From contig NC_037598.1 in assembly GCF_003073045.1 (NCBI RefSeq), positions 14,546,486 through 14,610,485 of the forward strand: DNA of 64,000 nucleotides, given 5' to 3'. This DNA is from Pomacea canaliculata. Lineage: Eukaryota > Mollusca > Gastropoda > Architaenioglossa > Ampullariidae. Of this stretch, positions 1-12,100 are shown in pieces. The number at the start of each line of letters is the position of its first letter. Within the stretch, counting starts at the first letter, position 1. The notes below the pieces were generated by a model. The model had not been told where the DNA came from, searched no databases, and was given only the letters and a program-made list of their open reading frames with translations. The translations under genes were made by a program, and so were the position numbers.

Positions 1-2
1 TT

Positions 3-847
3 CTTGATGATGTTATGTACAAGAGGATCAACTCCAGCAGCTGCATCCGGTTTGCTTTTGGCACCGTTGATGCTCACCCCACGAAGCTCAAGCCAGTTGA
101 CTTCGTCGACATTGTGCCAACCTCGCTGGGGAGAGAACTGCGCTCTAAGTCTGCGTGTGGTTCGTCCATGATGGGCATGGGACGGGAGGACGGACTGTTC
201 CGCACGGACGACTCTGCTTCCACCACACCCACTAGCTCTTCCGGTTCCACCTTCGACGACGGCCGGCGAGGCGGGCGTACCGACACCAAAACCATTCCGA
301 GAGCTTCACGCTGGTCAGCGGCCTGCGGCGCATGCGCCTAGCTGAGACTCTCGCCGAACAAACACTGGCCAGCGACACTGGTGTCAGTGACCGGTGCCTG
401 GGTAGCGACAACGACGACGCCAGCGATTCGGACGGCAAGGGGGACATTTTTGTGTTGAGAGACGATCGGGACCGCCGACTGACCGGCCCCATGATCAACT
501 TGCGCCATCGTATTAAGAACTTCCGGGTCAGCTCCTTCCTGACGAAGGAAATCAAGGCCGCTCGCCAGCTGGGTGTCATCATGGGCGCCTTCACACTCTG
601 CTTCCTGCCCTATTTCATCCTCTTCCTTGTCGTGGCTTTCTGCGATGACTGCATTGAGCCCGGGCTGCTGACGGCGGCTACATGGGTGGGCTACCTCAAC
701 TCCACCCTCAACCCGTTCCTCTACCCGCTGTGCAACATCACCTTCCGGCGAAAGTTCCGCTCCATGCTGCAGAGGCGGTCTTCGTCATCCGCCACGCACC
801 ACAGCTGTTACGACCGGAACAGCATGAGCAGGGCACGATACGACTGA
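3..847 (+). CDS. Histamine H1-like biogenic amine GPCR, 3' part (frameshifted in this sequence)
   Basis: The window opens inside the last exon. Frame 3 is open from base 3 to about 290, and frame 2 continues to the TGA at 845-847. The first part is a long polar third intracellular loop rich in Ser, Asp and Arg. TM6 follows (KAARQLGVIMGAF, then CFLPYF), then a short loop with DDC, and TM7 with WVGYLNSTLNPFLYPLCN, which carries the NPxxY motif, ending in a short basic tail. The run LGYINSTLNP..YPLCN and the Cys-containing loop before TM7 are hallmarks of H1 histamine receptors, so I prefer that class over muscarinic or octopamine receptors. It is a plasma-membrane Gq-type receptor by family knowledge. 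The frame change lies near the AAAA at 288-291, where one extra A would join both frames. The CWxP tryptophan of TM6 is Phe here. TM1-TM5 lie outside the window. Confidence 0.85.
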
Positions 848-1544
848 CAGATGGCTGTGCTCAAACACTTTGTCAGATCACGATCAAGGCATTTGTCTTT
901 TTCTGGTTCCTATTCTTGAATCATCTCTGTGACGACGGCCAATGTGCAATATGTGGTCTTAAATGCTGAAACCAATTTTGGATGACTTATTATCTAGCAC
1001 GTGTCAAAAGTGTTTACGTGATAAAAAATAATGTCACGAATTTGTTTCCACTCTTAGAATCACACGCACAACTATACGAAAGGTGTGAAAGATTTAACCA
1101 GAACAGAGAAAACAAAACGAAACACATGTCAAAAATATTTCAAATTTGAGTAGAAATTTATTCTGTTTACAATTGTCACCACCATTTATTCTGGACATCC
1201 TAAAGTATGCAACGAAGACTTTGCGATTGAAATGAACGATTGGTCTTTTTTTTAACTTTCGTCTTAATTAGTTGATTATTTCGTTGAGCTTTAATTCCTG
1301 TTGTTTTGTTATAATGTGAGAGATATGCCAGGTGTGTCCGTGTAAGTACAAACGTAATTCGAGGACTGCTGACGGTCTGCCGGGTCCAAACTGAATGTTT
1401 TTAGTTTTAAACGAACCATTTAACAGCTTAATATCACGACTTGCTGTAAAACTCTTAAAGTCGACAGTATACTTACAATACGTTTGTTAGTTTTAACTTT
1501 TTCTTTGGAAAAAGCCGTCGTTCTCATTTCTTAGATCCAATAAA
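848..1544 (+). other. 3' UTR of the GPCR with poly(A) signal
   Basis: This stretch follows the GPCR stop codon and ends at a canonical AATAAA at 1539-1544. It is AT-rich with no credible ORF. Confidence 0.5.
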
Positions 1545-4500
1545 TTGAAAACACAGCAGACGATACAATGTAAGCTTTTGTACCTCCGTCATCGCGAGAG
1601 CTCGCATCGTCTGCTTTTCTTTTACGTTGTTGGGGGTCGTCTCCAAGCAGTCCAGCTCCTACTTGATAGTGAGAAAAGGTGCGGTATAATAACGGTATTT
1701 ATTTACTTAACATTACAGCCAACAAAAATCATGTTTTGCAGTTTAATTGCAGGTCAAAGCTTGTCGACTTGTACATCCATCTTTCCACGCTTCCAATTAT
1801 CAGTAGAACAGTCAAATAAACTAAGATCAATATTTGTTCTTATGTCTAAGTGTGTGTGTGTGTGTATATACATATGTATGCATTTGAATGTTTTTGTGAT
1901 GCGCCATTTTAATTGCGAGAGACACAAAGATTACGAGACAATTCAAAATCTTAATTTTAGTAAATGAGACACTAACTTTAGGGACTTTCAAAATTCAAAA
2001 CTTTAAATTGCTCCTGACATAAGACAGTTAGATTGATTAGACAAAGTATTCAAAAACAACCGCTCTTATCAGTGCACTACACCATATTTGCCAACTCAAC
2101 AACCAAAGTTATAACTTCGAATAGTATATGTAATTGGTTCTCAAGTTCTAATACATCCTGACTGGCTCAAAATTTTCACACACTATCCATAATGGGAGGA
2201 ACAATTTCTTCTTTGGACTGTGGGGAAAAAAACAAGAGATTTAACTGATTAACTGATTTTAAAATCAGTCTTTCATTAACTTTTCTCTTCACACAAAGAT
2301 TTACAGGATTTTTGTATTGTACAATAATGTACGTTATGCTTAGCAATTTTTGTATGTTCCTTTGTACTTGTGTGCAAAAGATGAGTTAATTTGTTTGGCT
2401 GTGGGGGTGGGTGGAATTTAGCTATAGACAGCATTTGAATATACAAATTTTCTGTACTACTCATAGACTATGTCTAATCATAAATGCCAGGTCTGCTTTT
2501 CTGTTTGATTTCAAAGATAACGGTGATGGTGAGTATAGTGACTGTAAATCAATAATTGCAGCAAAATTCAAAAAGTGTGGGAATTAATGTCTGGCATAAA
2601 TTCTTATGCATTTTTGTACTAAAATGTGATTGATATGCCATTGACCCTGTATTTATTTAAAATGCACTCATCATATATCCATCCATTCACAGAGCAGTTT
2701 CTGAAATTATTTTAAATGAAGTCACAACTTCTTTTTTGCAGGACTGCATTGCTTTGTGAATTATACTTTCCGAATTGTGGTTGATGAAGAAAGACAGAAA
2801 CAAAGCTGATCCTGCCCCACCAAAAAAAAAGTGTATACACATTTCCATAGAAAATTTCTAATCCATTGTAAAGATATGGGAACTTCTAATCTATTGTACA
2901 GATAAAGAAAGACATGTCCATCCCAAGCAGCAATGTGAGATTGTCTAAGGGCTTTTGAAAGCATAGAAAACAATTGAATGATCACTAACCTGAACAAATT
3001 GATCATCTACTACTGAAACTGAGACAACTGAAGAAACAGAAACTGTAGAATATTGTATGTTGGAGGCTATGTGATATATATATTGAGAGTGTGTGTGTCA
3101 AAGAAATAGCAATTGTATAATCAGAGAAATGTTATACTGTTTAGGTGAACTTGTACGTGAACCAGATTGTACTACAAGAGTTTCTGGTCCTGCATTAAAT
3201 CACTGACCTATATTCTGGACTGAGGCATAATGACCAACCCTCACAATTCAAGAATTTCTGCACCTTGAATTTCCTTTAAATTACTCTTTAATGAACCAGC
3301 TTCAGATCTTGTCATTTGATTTCTTTTTCAGTCTTGCCAGTCAGCATGTGTCTGTATGAGCAAATGTACAAGATCCCTGCATCAGAAAAAGAATATTTGG
3401 CTGTGTTTGTCAAGTGCAAGATGTGTGTGGAGAAGTTTAAACTTTCAACACAATCCTCAAAAAGTTGAAAGAGTTTTCAAAGAGTAGTTGCTTTCTTTTC
3501 ACTCAACATGTGAACCACCATCAGTACTTACCATTAATTTTGGTCTTTTGGAGAATCTAGTACCTAGTGATAATGTTTCTAAAAACATGAAATTGTAAAA
3601 AAAGCCAAGTGTCATGCACACTAAATAAGAAAAATTATATGGCTAAATTATTAGTGGTGTGTTCAGGGGTAGGGCACATTATTGTTATTCTTATTCACAT
3701 TATAGGGCTGATTGCCTTTCCATCTGGGTCACATTTTTATTACATCTACAAGATTCATATTAAGATTCAATGTTCATAGTAAGATTCATGCCATTGTGTA
3801 GCAACCAATCTAACTTTATATGCCGTTGTTTCAAAAGGATATGATACTTAAATTGGCAGCATCAAAGTTATAAAGTAAAACCTTAATAGTTGAAAGATGC
3901 TGGAATTTAAAGCCTATTAATATAAAAGTTTCACATGATAGATGTACCAAATAAAAAGTGGTGTGAAGTGCTGGTTTAATCGACTTTTATTTAGGCACAC
4001 TAATTCATGCAAAAATACCTAACTAAATGCACTTCATTTTATTGGCTGGAGAATCTTTTAAGCCAATTAGAAGGAAAGGAACATAATGTAGAGCAAGACT
4101 GAAAATCTACAATAAAGAAACATCATTAATTTCACCTAATTGGGGATGAGGACAAACATGTTGTGCATTCTTTTAGTGTAGATAGTCTGCAAACACATGT
4201 TTATTACAAGCCGAAATAATTATTTCAACTGTTTTATTGAATGTTGCATATCACTCAAAATTAGTTGAGTTAGTACCTAAAATCCAAGGTTCTCTAAAAA
4301 ATCCATGCAATCATATACTTACTTCATAACTTCTGTTTAGATACTTTCAGAATTCAGTTCTTGCTAACATTTATTATCTTTTCCATTATTTCATTATTGT
4401 TCTTTGGCACAAGTGCATGATTGTCTATGAGCTCTGCAAGCTGGAACCAAATATTAAATAGATTTTGGTGCATGTTCCTGAGCCAGTTCAAGAATTGCTA

Positions 4501-6074
4501 ATGTTAGAATATTATCTGTCAAATCTAGCGTACTCGTCAGTTCATCTTTATCCATGTACTTCATTCATCTTTACCTTGCCATTCTATGCCAACACTTGTG
4601 TTTCTTTTATGTTGTTGGTTTGTTTGTAATTTTTCGTGTTCAACTCATTGAGCTCACCTTTACATGGAAAAATGCTCTGCAAATTCAGTTATTATTATTT
4701 ATAGAATAATATAGTTTGAAAGCGACCATGCTTCACAAGGAGGGCCAGATACTTCAACTGAAAACCATGCATTTGGCAAGGTGCCGATGCGTTATCAACA
4801 TCTCACACACCAGTCACTATGGAATCTGTTGCTTTTAGAAATCTTTTTTAAAAATACAATAACTGAGAACAGACAAAACGGTGATTTCCACTTTTATGGT
4901 GTCGACCACTAGCAAAAAAAAAGAAGACATGAGATTGGAATTCTTTGGAATGCATTGTCAAGGAATTAGTTTCTCTGTGCCAAACTTGTGGAAAAAAATT
5001 AGAACAGGCCCATACATCTGTCAATATATTACAAATATTATGAAAAGGCCCTAGAGATTTTTTTTCCTTTTTCTTCGTTGTTAGTGTTAGTCTTGCATTT
5101 TTATGTGAAATATGGATTTGGGATGCAGAATGCTGAAAGTGGCTTGCTGAAATATGAATTCCATCTGGAAAGAATGCAAGAAACATATGTTTTCATCTTG
5201 TTAGACAGATTGCCTGAATCATTTTTATTGCTCTCCAGTTCTCATGAGATATGTACTTCAGGTGAAACGAAAAGAAACAGCTTGTACAGATTGCTATAGA
5301 ATGTTAAAGAATGTGCTCACTTATTGTCTTGCCTATCACACACAAAAATCACAAAACTGTTTTAGAGATGCAGCTATGCAGCTCATGGTCTAAACTCAGT
5401 AGCAGATATTTTCTGCATTTTGAATCGTATGAAATTTCATCTAGTCTTTCACAAGCAATTATTCAATTTTTCTCTAAAGAGTGTTTTAAAGGGTGTGAGC
5501 TAATGTTTTGACATCAGTCAATATTTTATTATAAAAGCTAGAGTTCTGAAAACAGCCTTTCCAGTCATGTTCATCTCTTCTTTTACAGCAACAAATACCA
5601 CATTCACAAACTGTAACTTCATTACTTGTCTATATTCTGCAATTCTCAATGCCTGAAAAGAGCACTTGCATTTGCAGGAGAAAACACATCTTTCACCACA
5701 AATAAAAATCCTTTTAATTCGAAATAACATTTTGTACAATGGTTTGGAAGGTGCAGCCTGCAGGTGACATAAAAACCATGTGCATTTGTGCATTTAGCTC
5801 TATTTGTTGATCCCAAAATGGTCTCCAAAAATACATGAGTAGAAAAATATTTAACCAGTAATTTTTCATCAATGGGGGGTAGATTTTTTTAATCCACGTG
5901 TGACCTGATGCATTAATAAAAAAAAAAAAACTTGAGGCTATGCTCCACTAAACCTTGCAGCCTACAATGACATTGTCCTCTCAATCCAATCACAGCAAAC
6001 ATCCAGCAGCTACGGAAAACCTTGGATTAAAAGTGACATGAAATATTACTGCAAAGAAAATGCCTTGGAGTACT
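1545..6074. other. Intergenic, no gene recognised
   Basis: About 4.5 kb of AT-rich sequence lies between the GPCR and the 3' end of the PTPDC1 gene. Short ORFs here show no coding character and match no family I know. A (TG)n microsatellite sits at about 1851-1866, and there is a small local duplication around 2855-2905. I see nothing else in it. Confidence 0.5.
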
Positions 6075-6080
6075 TTTATT
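6075..6080 (-). terminator. Poly(A) signal of PTPDC1
   Basis: AATAAA on the minus strand (tttatt on plus), 36 bp beyond the PTPDC1 stop codon. It is the first canonical signal after the stop. Confidence 0.45.
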
Positions 6081-6115
6081 AGAGCTGTTAGTACTATCAT
6101 ACCAATCCCTGGTTG

Positions 6116-9100
6116 TCACCTTTGTTCTACTTTGATTTTTTTACAGAATGAAACTTCATTTATGAGCTCAAAAAAAAAATAAAGCAGGCGTGAGCTCTCA
6201 TGACTTTGCATGTCACTCCAGTGTTCATAAAGATCTCGATTGTGGGTGAATGACTTCAGCTGAGTCAAGACAAACTGGTGAGTCAAAAAAGACAAAAACC
6301 TCTCAAGAATGGTTATCTCCAGCTCTTTTTCTTGAGGGAAAATTTTGAAGATAAAAGAAGCCAGGTATTCTAAGAAGTGCTTGGTGCTCTGCACAAAATG
6401 GAAAAAGTTTAATTACACCTGAGATGTATTCTTCAACTATTCCTACAAATGGCTGGGAATAAACAGTAAATTAAAAGACAAAGTCATAGAGGTGTTTAAG
6501 CCATTGGTTGGTAACACTGGGAATTGTCAGAGACAACATACATCTCCTACTGACGCCTGCTAAAATATATCCTAGTAATATGGTACCTTTACCATTTTAC
6601 CTCAAATCAAAACCCGAATGGCTTCAAAGTGGAACAGAAATTAGTGATATTGTTCATATGTCAACGTTACGAGTCAGCAAACATTTCTGTAAGCAGACTT
6701 GTACTCACCCTTTCCAAATGATGTAACACATTAACAGGAGTCCCCTGTTTCTCAAACAAGATGTTCAAATCCTGCCTTGACAACAGTGGCTCCTAAGAAA
6801 AATAAACCAATCAATCCTAAACAATCTTGCATAGGTATTTGTAATATAATAATAAATGTGATTTATACAGCACATAATCATGCTCACAAAGGAACATGCC
6901 CTCAGCGCCTAAGACAAGTAGGAGACATGGACAGGGTACAAAGGGTTGAAGGAGAAAGAACTATGCAGACAATAAAAGACAAACACAGAAGACACAAAAA
7001 GGAATGTTGAAGATAAATGCAGTGCATACATCACACCAGCACAATAATTTGCAACAGTTATCTGGATGACTACTAAGTGACTGCTAGGTGACTACTTGGT
7101 GACTAAATCTTCCTTGATTGCAGACCTTCAACTGGTCTAGCCAGTCCCACAGCACAGCGCTCAGTACATCAGGGTTGTCTTCAAGAGCTAGCATGCTCCA
7201 AGCCTCATCTGTTAAATTTAGCTGGGTCTGGAATAGGAAACAACGTTGTGATAGTAAATGAAAGGATTCCACAGAAGCTACTTCTTTCAGCTTGGTCATG
7301 CCAGTAGATCTCACCAGAAAGACGGCTGAAGGATTTTGTCATATCTGTCTTTATCATCTATGAATGAGAAAATGGTAGAAGTCACATGTGACTTTACACA
7401 GCAGACCAAGCTAATTATGCTTGCTTTTTCTTTGTTTCTTTTTTTTTTTTTTTAACACCTGTGATGGAAATAGCTCCAACCCCTTTAAGACAATCCTTTC
7501 GATGACAATGATTTTTGCCATAAATTTTTTTAAACATAAAATACAATACAGTTAAATACACATTCTACTCTTACAATCCAGTCAATCAAAATTCCTCTAA
7601 GTATTAGCTGAACAAATTTATTTTCCAACAATCTTTGTTTCTTACTTTCTTTTTAATTATTATTTTTTCTACTTGTGACTGTCTTGAATTTTGGTTTAAA
7701 ATTGTCTAATGACTGTGTTATTCTTGTAAACCGTAAAACATTTATCACCAGATTTGGAAATTCTCATTGAAATTCTTCATGTGTCATAAATTTATCTTCA
7801 TCATCAAGTTGTGATATAGTTTCTATGTAAATATCTTTCTGCAAACAGTCACTAAAAGAAATGGTATAATTCTCACGCTAATTAATATAATACTGATACT
7901 GTAAAAAAGAAATTCTGCCTAAAAATCATCAGTGGTTTTTAGGTACAGTAAACTTGTCACTCGCCTGCACATGAACACATTCACATGCAAGCATGCACAT
8001 ACACCTATACACACTTACCTCTATATACTCTGCTCTGTCTCTGACATAAGATGTATACTCCGTTTTTGCCAATGATTCACAGACAAGAGTAGTGTTGAGG
8101 ACTGAAAAACCTTTCACATCTAAAGAAACCTCCTGTGCCCGACTTTCTGAAACCCTCCCAGTTGAAGTTGTGCCTTCAGGATCATTTTTTGTTACCTTTG
8201 CCTGTCTATTATCATCTTTGCTTTGAAATATGTTTAGTAGACCTTTAAGGGTCGGCATTTTGCCTTTTCCTTCATTTACAGTTGTCACCTGAACTCGACC
8301 AGTTCCTGGTGGACAGCCTGATTGTTGGGCGTTGTCATGTGTTTTATCTTGCATCTGTTCAGAAGAAACGCTGTCACTGAGGTAATACTCTGCTGTGTCT
8401 TGCATTTTCATGGAAGGAAAGTTTTCATTGGAAATTTCATAACTAGAATTAGAAAAGCTGCTATGGAGTGCAACTTTCTTTTTGCCTTGTGCTGGAACGG
8501 CAAGATGGCTGTCATAAACTTTGTTTTCCCGTTTGTCTTGCATCTGTTCTGAAGACAAGTTTTCAGCAGATTGACTATTTATTGAGCTGCAAGCTTCAGA
8601 ACAGCAGATTTCGTTCTTGGAAGTTACATCAACCTCAGAATCCTGTGAGCTGTTGTCGCTGTTGTAACCATCTGTAGCAAGAACTTTCTTAAATTTCTTG
8701 TTGGTCAGGTCCTCAAAGCTTAGGCTGAGTCTGCGTGTAGGGTCAATATGTACAACACCATGAATATTGTCTGGAGATTTCAAAGCAATCCTATGATAGG
8801 ATGCTGCTTCATGGATGGTACTTGTTTTTGACGTGAATGGTTGCTTGATATTTTTGGGGCTATTCTGGACCTTTTGCAATGTGCTGCCGCACCCAGCCAG
8901 CTCTAATTGCCGCTCACAGCATATGTACAGTACCTGCCAGTAAACATACTTTTTTGAATGATCCAGTCATGGAATGAAATATGGACACAATTAAAACATA
9001 CAAGGTTTTTAAGTACATGAATGCGTGTAATGACACTTATCACCAGAGATGTATGCAAACGTGCACAAACCCACCAATCCAGCAGCAAGTCAACAAAAAG

Positions 9101-12100
9101 GGCTGAAAGCTGACAGAACTAACAGCAAATGCTTACTTTTGGTATGTGTTTCAATTTTCGGGCTTCATATCCATGTAGCGTATGACTCTGTCGATTAAGA
9201 AAGCACCTAAATGTCACTTCTTGGCCACCTTCAATCCTGCACAAGGTTTCATATGCACATTTGTGGTGAGTTTTCATTTTTTCAACAGAATATAATTTTA
9301 CTCACTTCAACTTTTTTTTTATAAAGAGCGAAAGAATAAAAAAAGACAGAAGAGAAGCCCATGTTGCACACTTTCTATTTCTATAGTTTTCTTCTTAGAC
9401 CAAGCACTCAGGACTGAAAAAAGGACATGGGTATTCCAGTACCTTTGTTAATACATCAGGCTTTATTTGCCTTTCCACATGCGTTTATTAATGTTTTAAA
9501 TGCCACAAAAATATGTATTATAAAAGCATGTGGCAATCTTGTCATAGTATATTATCTGTATTGTTTAGTGTGTCCCAGAATGTTCAGTGGTCTAGAGTTT
9601 CTCCTTTGGTTGAACAGCTTACCAAAAGCCAGTGAAGGGTGGGGGGCGGGGTCAAATCCTTCACATTTCATGAAAGTAAAGCTAGGTATAAGTATGTTGA
9701 AGTCGTGAGAAAATGCTCTCCATGATAAAAGCACCTGCCAGAGTGACCCACCAGTTGAAGGATCTCAGCTCTTGTCTCACTTGGGGAAGAGATCAGTGCC
9801 ACCTGATGTATAAGCCCAAACAAAGGACATGGATAGATGGCGAAAAACAAGCTATCATGGTAGATCAGTTGAGATCCTAAATAATTTGTGCACCCCATCA
9901 CCAAGCTCCAGGAAGAGGACAGTGAAATGTGTCCTGCTGGAGCCAAACTACCAATAAAGCTGGGACATTGTACACTACACCAGTGCATAAAAGTCAAAGA
10001 ACTCATAGGCTAGAACATTACCAGTGGGACATTGAGGGACTGGGAGAGGTCAGATGGCCAGGCTTTGGAGAGACAACAACTGACAAAGGTCAAAGGCTCT
10101 GTTACAGAGGGTAGGCAACTAGACATGAGCAAGGACTGGCTCATATGTAAAGAAGTGGGCAAAACTGTCATCATCTGTGCACTCATTTCTGGGAGGCTGA
10201 TTTCCATGAGCACATCTCCCATGCCTCACAATGTCACCATTGTTCAAGTCTATGCTAAAACTTCCAAGCATGAAGACGATGAAACAGAGAAGTTCTACAG
10301 CATAAAGGCAGCATTAAGGAAGGACCTTTTTGAAATGCCAAGATCAGCCCAGATGTATACCAACAATGGGCTGGAATGGTAGGTAAATTTGGCCTAGGTG
10401 ACTCCAACAACAGAGGCTTAAGACTCCTGGAGTTTACAAGGACCCACTAAGTCATGTTTACAATACCCTTCATCCTCACAAGGAATCCAGTACAACTTGG
10501 CACTCTTCAGATGATTTGGGTCATACACAAGTCAAATTCATGCTGCTGCCAAACTGTTTCAAATAAAGCAACAAGGCTATGACATGGTCATATCCAGGAA
10601 CTGACAAAGGTAGTGACCTTAACCTTGTCTTGATAAGCCTAAAGTTCAACTCAACCAGCCCCTGAACCTTAACTTGCGAAAGCTAAAAGACCCAAACATC
10701 ACAGAGATCTTCACCGCTCATTTTATAGAAAATTTGCCACCCAAAACACAAGACTGATGTAGACATCCTCGCTGGCAGCATCTAAAAGATTAACTTTCAA
10801 CAGCCAAAGAGGTTCTAGGGCATCAGAGGAAGAAAACAAACACCTAGATCATCAATGAGATCCTGTGATCAAAGGAAGGCCTTGATGAGAGAAAAAGAAG
10901 CCCTCGAGCAGCTTTGAAAAACATAGATGTAAATTGCAACATCAGGAAAGAGAGGAAGGAGAACCAAATCAAGGACTAGCACCAGACCATAGCAAGGGGA
11001 AGCACATAGCAAAAATAATAGCAAAAAGGCCTCCCACATAGTGAGGACCCTAACCAAGACAGATCAATACAAAACTTCAGTCATCAAAGTTAACAATGGC
11101 CCCCTTCTCACAGAAAGCACTGATATACTAAAACGATGGACTGCATATTGCAACCAACTGTACAACTTCCAGCTGAGGACAGACGCCAGCATCCTCCAAA
11201 GCAACATACTACAACCAGAGAGCCTGCAGACCTGCCGGTACTACGGGAAGTGATGGAGAAAACAGTGAATGGAGGGAAGTCACTGCAGGTTGGAGAAGAA
11301 ACTACAAAAGCCCTGACTCCTCTGTGCCAAAGAATCTGGTAATGCAGAGAATGACTCAAATATTGATATAACCACTAGTCATACTTGTTTTTAAAAAAGG
11401 AAACAGCAAACAGTGTCAAAACTACAAAACCATATGCAGAGTGTGTCCCCAAGGTGTCCCCTGTCCCCTAGATGCTGTACAGAGGATGAACAGACAGCCC
11501 CTACCGCCCCACTCCACAAGCCTATGAATTGCATAGGTCACATAGTCTCCAACAAAATGTGTTCAGTGTTTACAATCCTCCTATAAAATATAATCCTGAT
11601 ATAAATTTTTTAATTTGCTTGTTTGCTTTTTTTAGGGGGTTGGATGGGTAGCTTTAACTTCGAGATCTCACAGCTTACAGAAGTAAAAGAACCACATAGC
11701 AAGAGGCTTACTTTGAAGGGAAAATGATCCTGAAAGGCAGAAGATGTTTTTCAAAATCAAGCACAGCTTCCACCTGTTGGGAAGTCTGTATGGAACAAGG
11801 TCTGTAATTTGAATGCATACAGATATTTTGTAGTAAGCACAGGTAAATATCACAAAAGGATCAATAAAATATATTATTATTATCCTTCAGGCATGTTTTC
11901 ATTAGGTCCAAGACCAAGAACCACCTTATAACTCATGACCTATTTTCTGGTGATTCCATCTACATTGAGTTGTTGGAAACAGGTGAAGGGGAGGTAAAAA
12001 ATTCATAAATCAATAATCTAGATACTGGGTGTTGTCTCCCCTACGACTCCTGCGGTAATATGATGGTCATCAGATATGAAAGAATGTATAATTAACAAAA

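Noticed and set aside
7227..7314. Minus ORF part upstream of PTPDC1 exon 11
   Set aside because: The acceptor at 7228 joins exon 10 in phase and yields the expected family alignment; the extra residues are intronic read-through.
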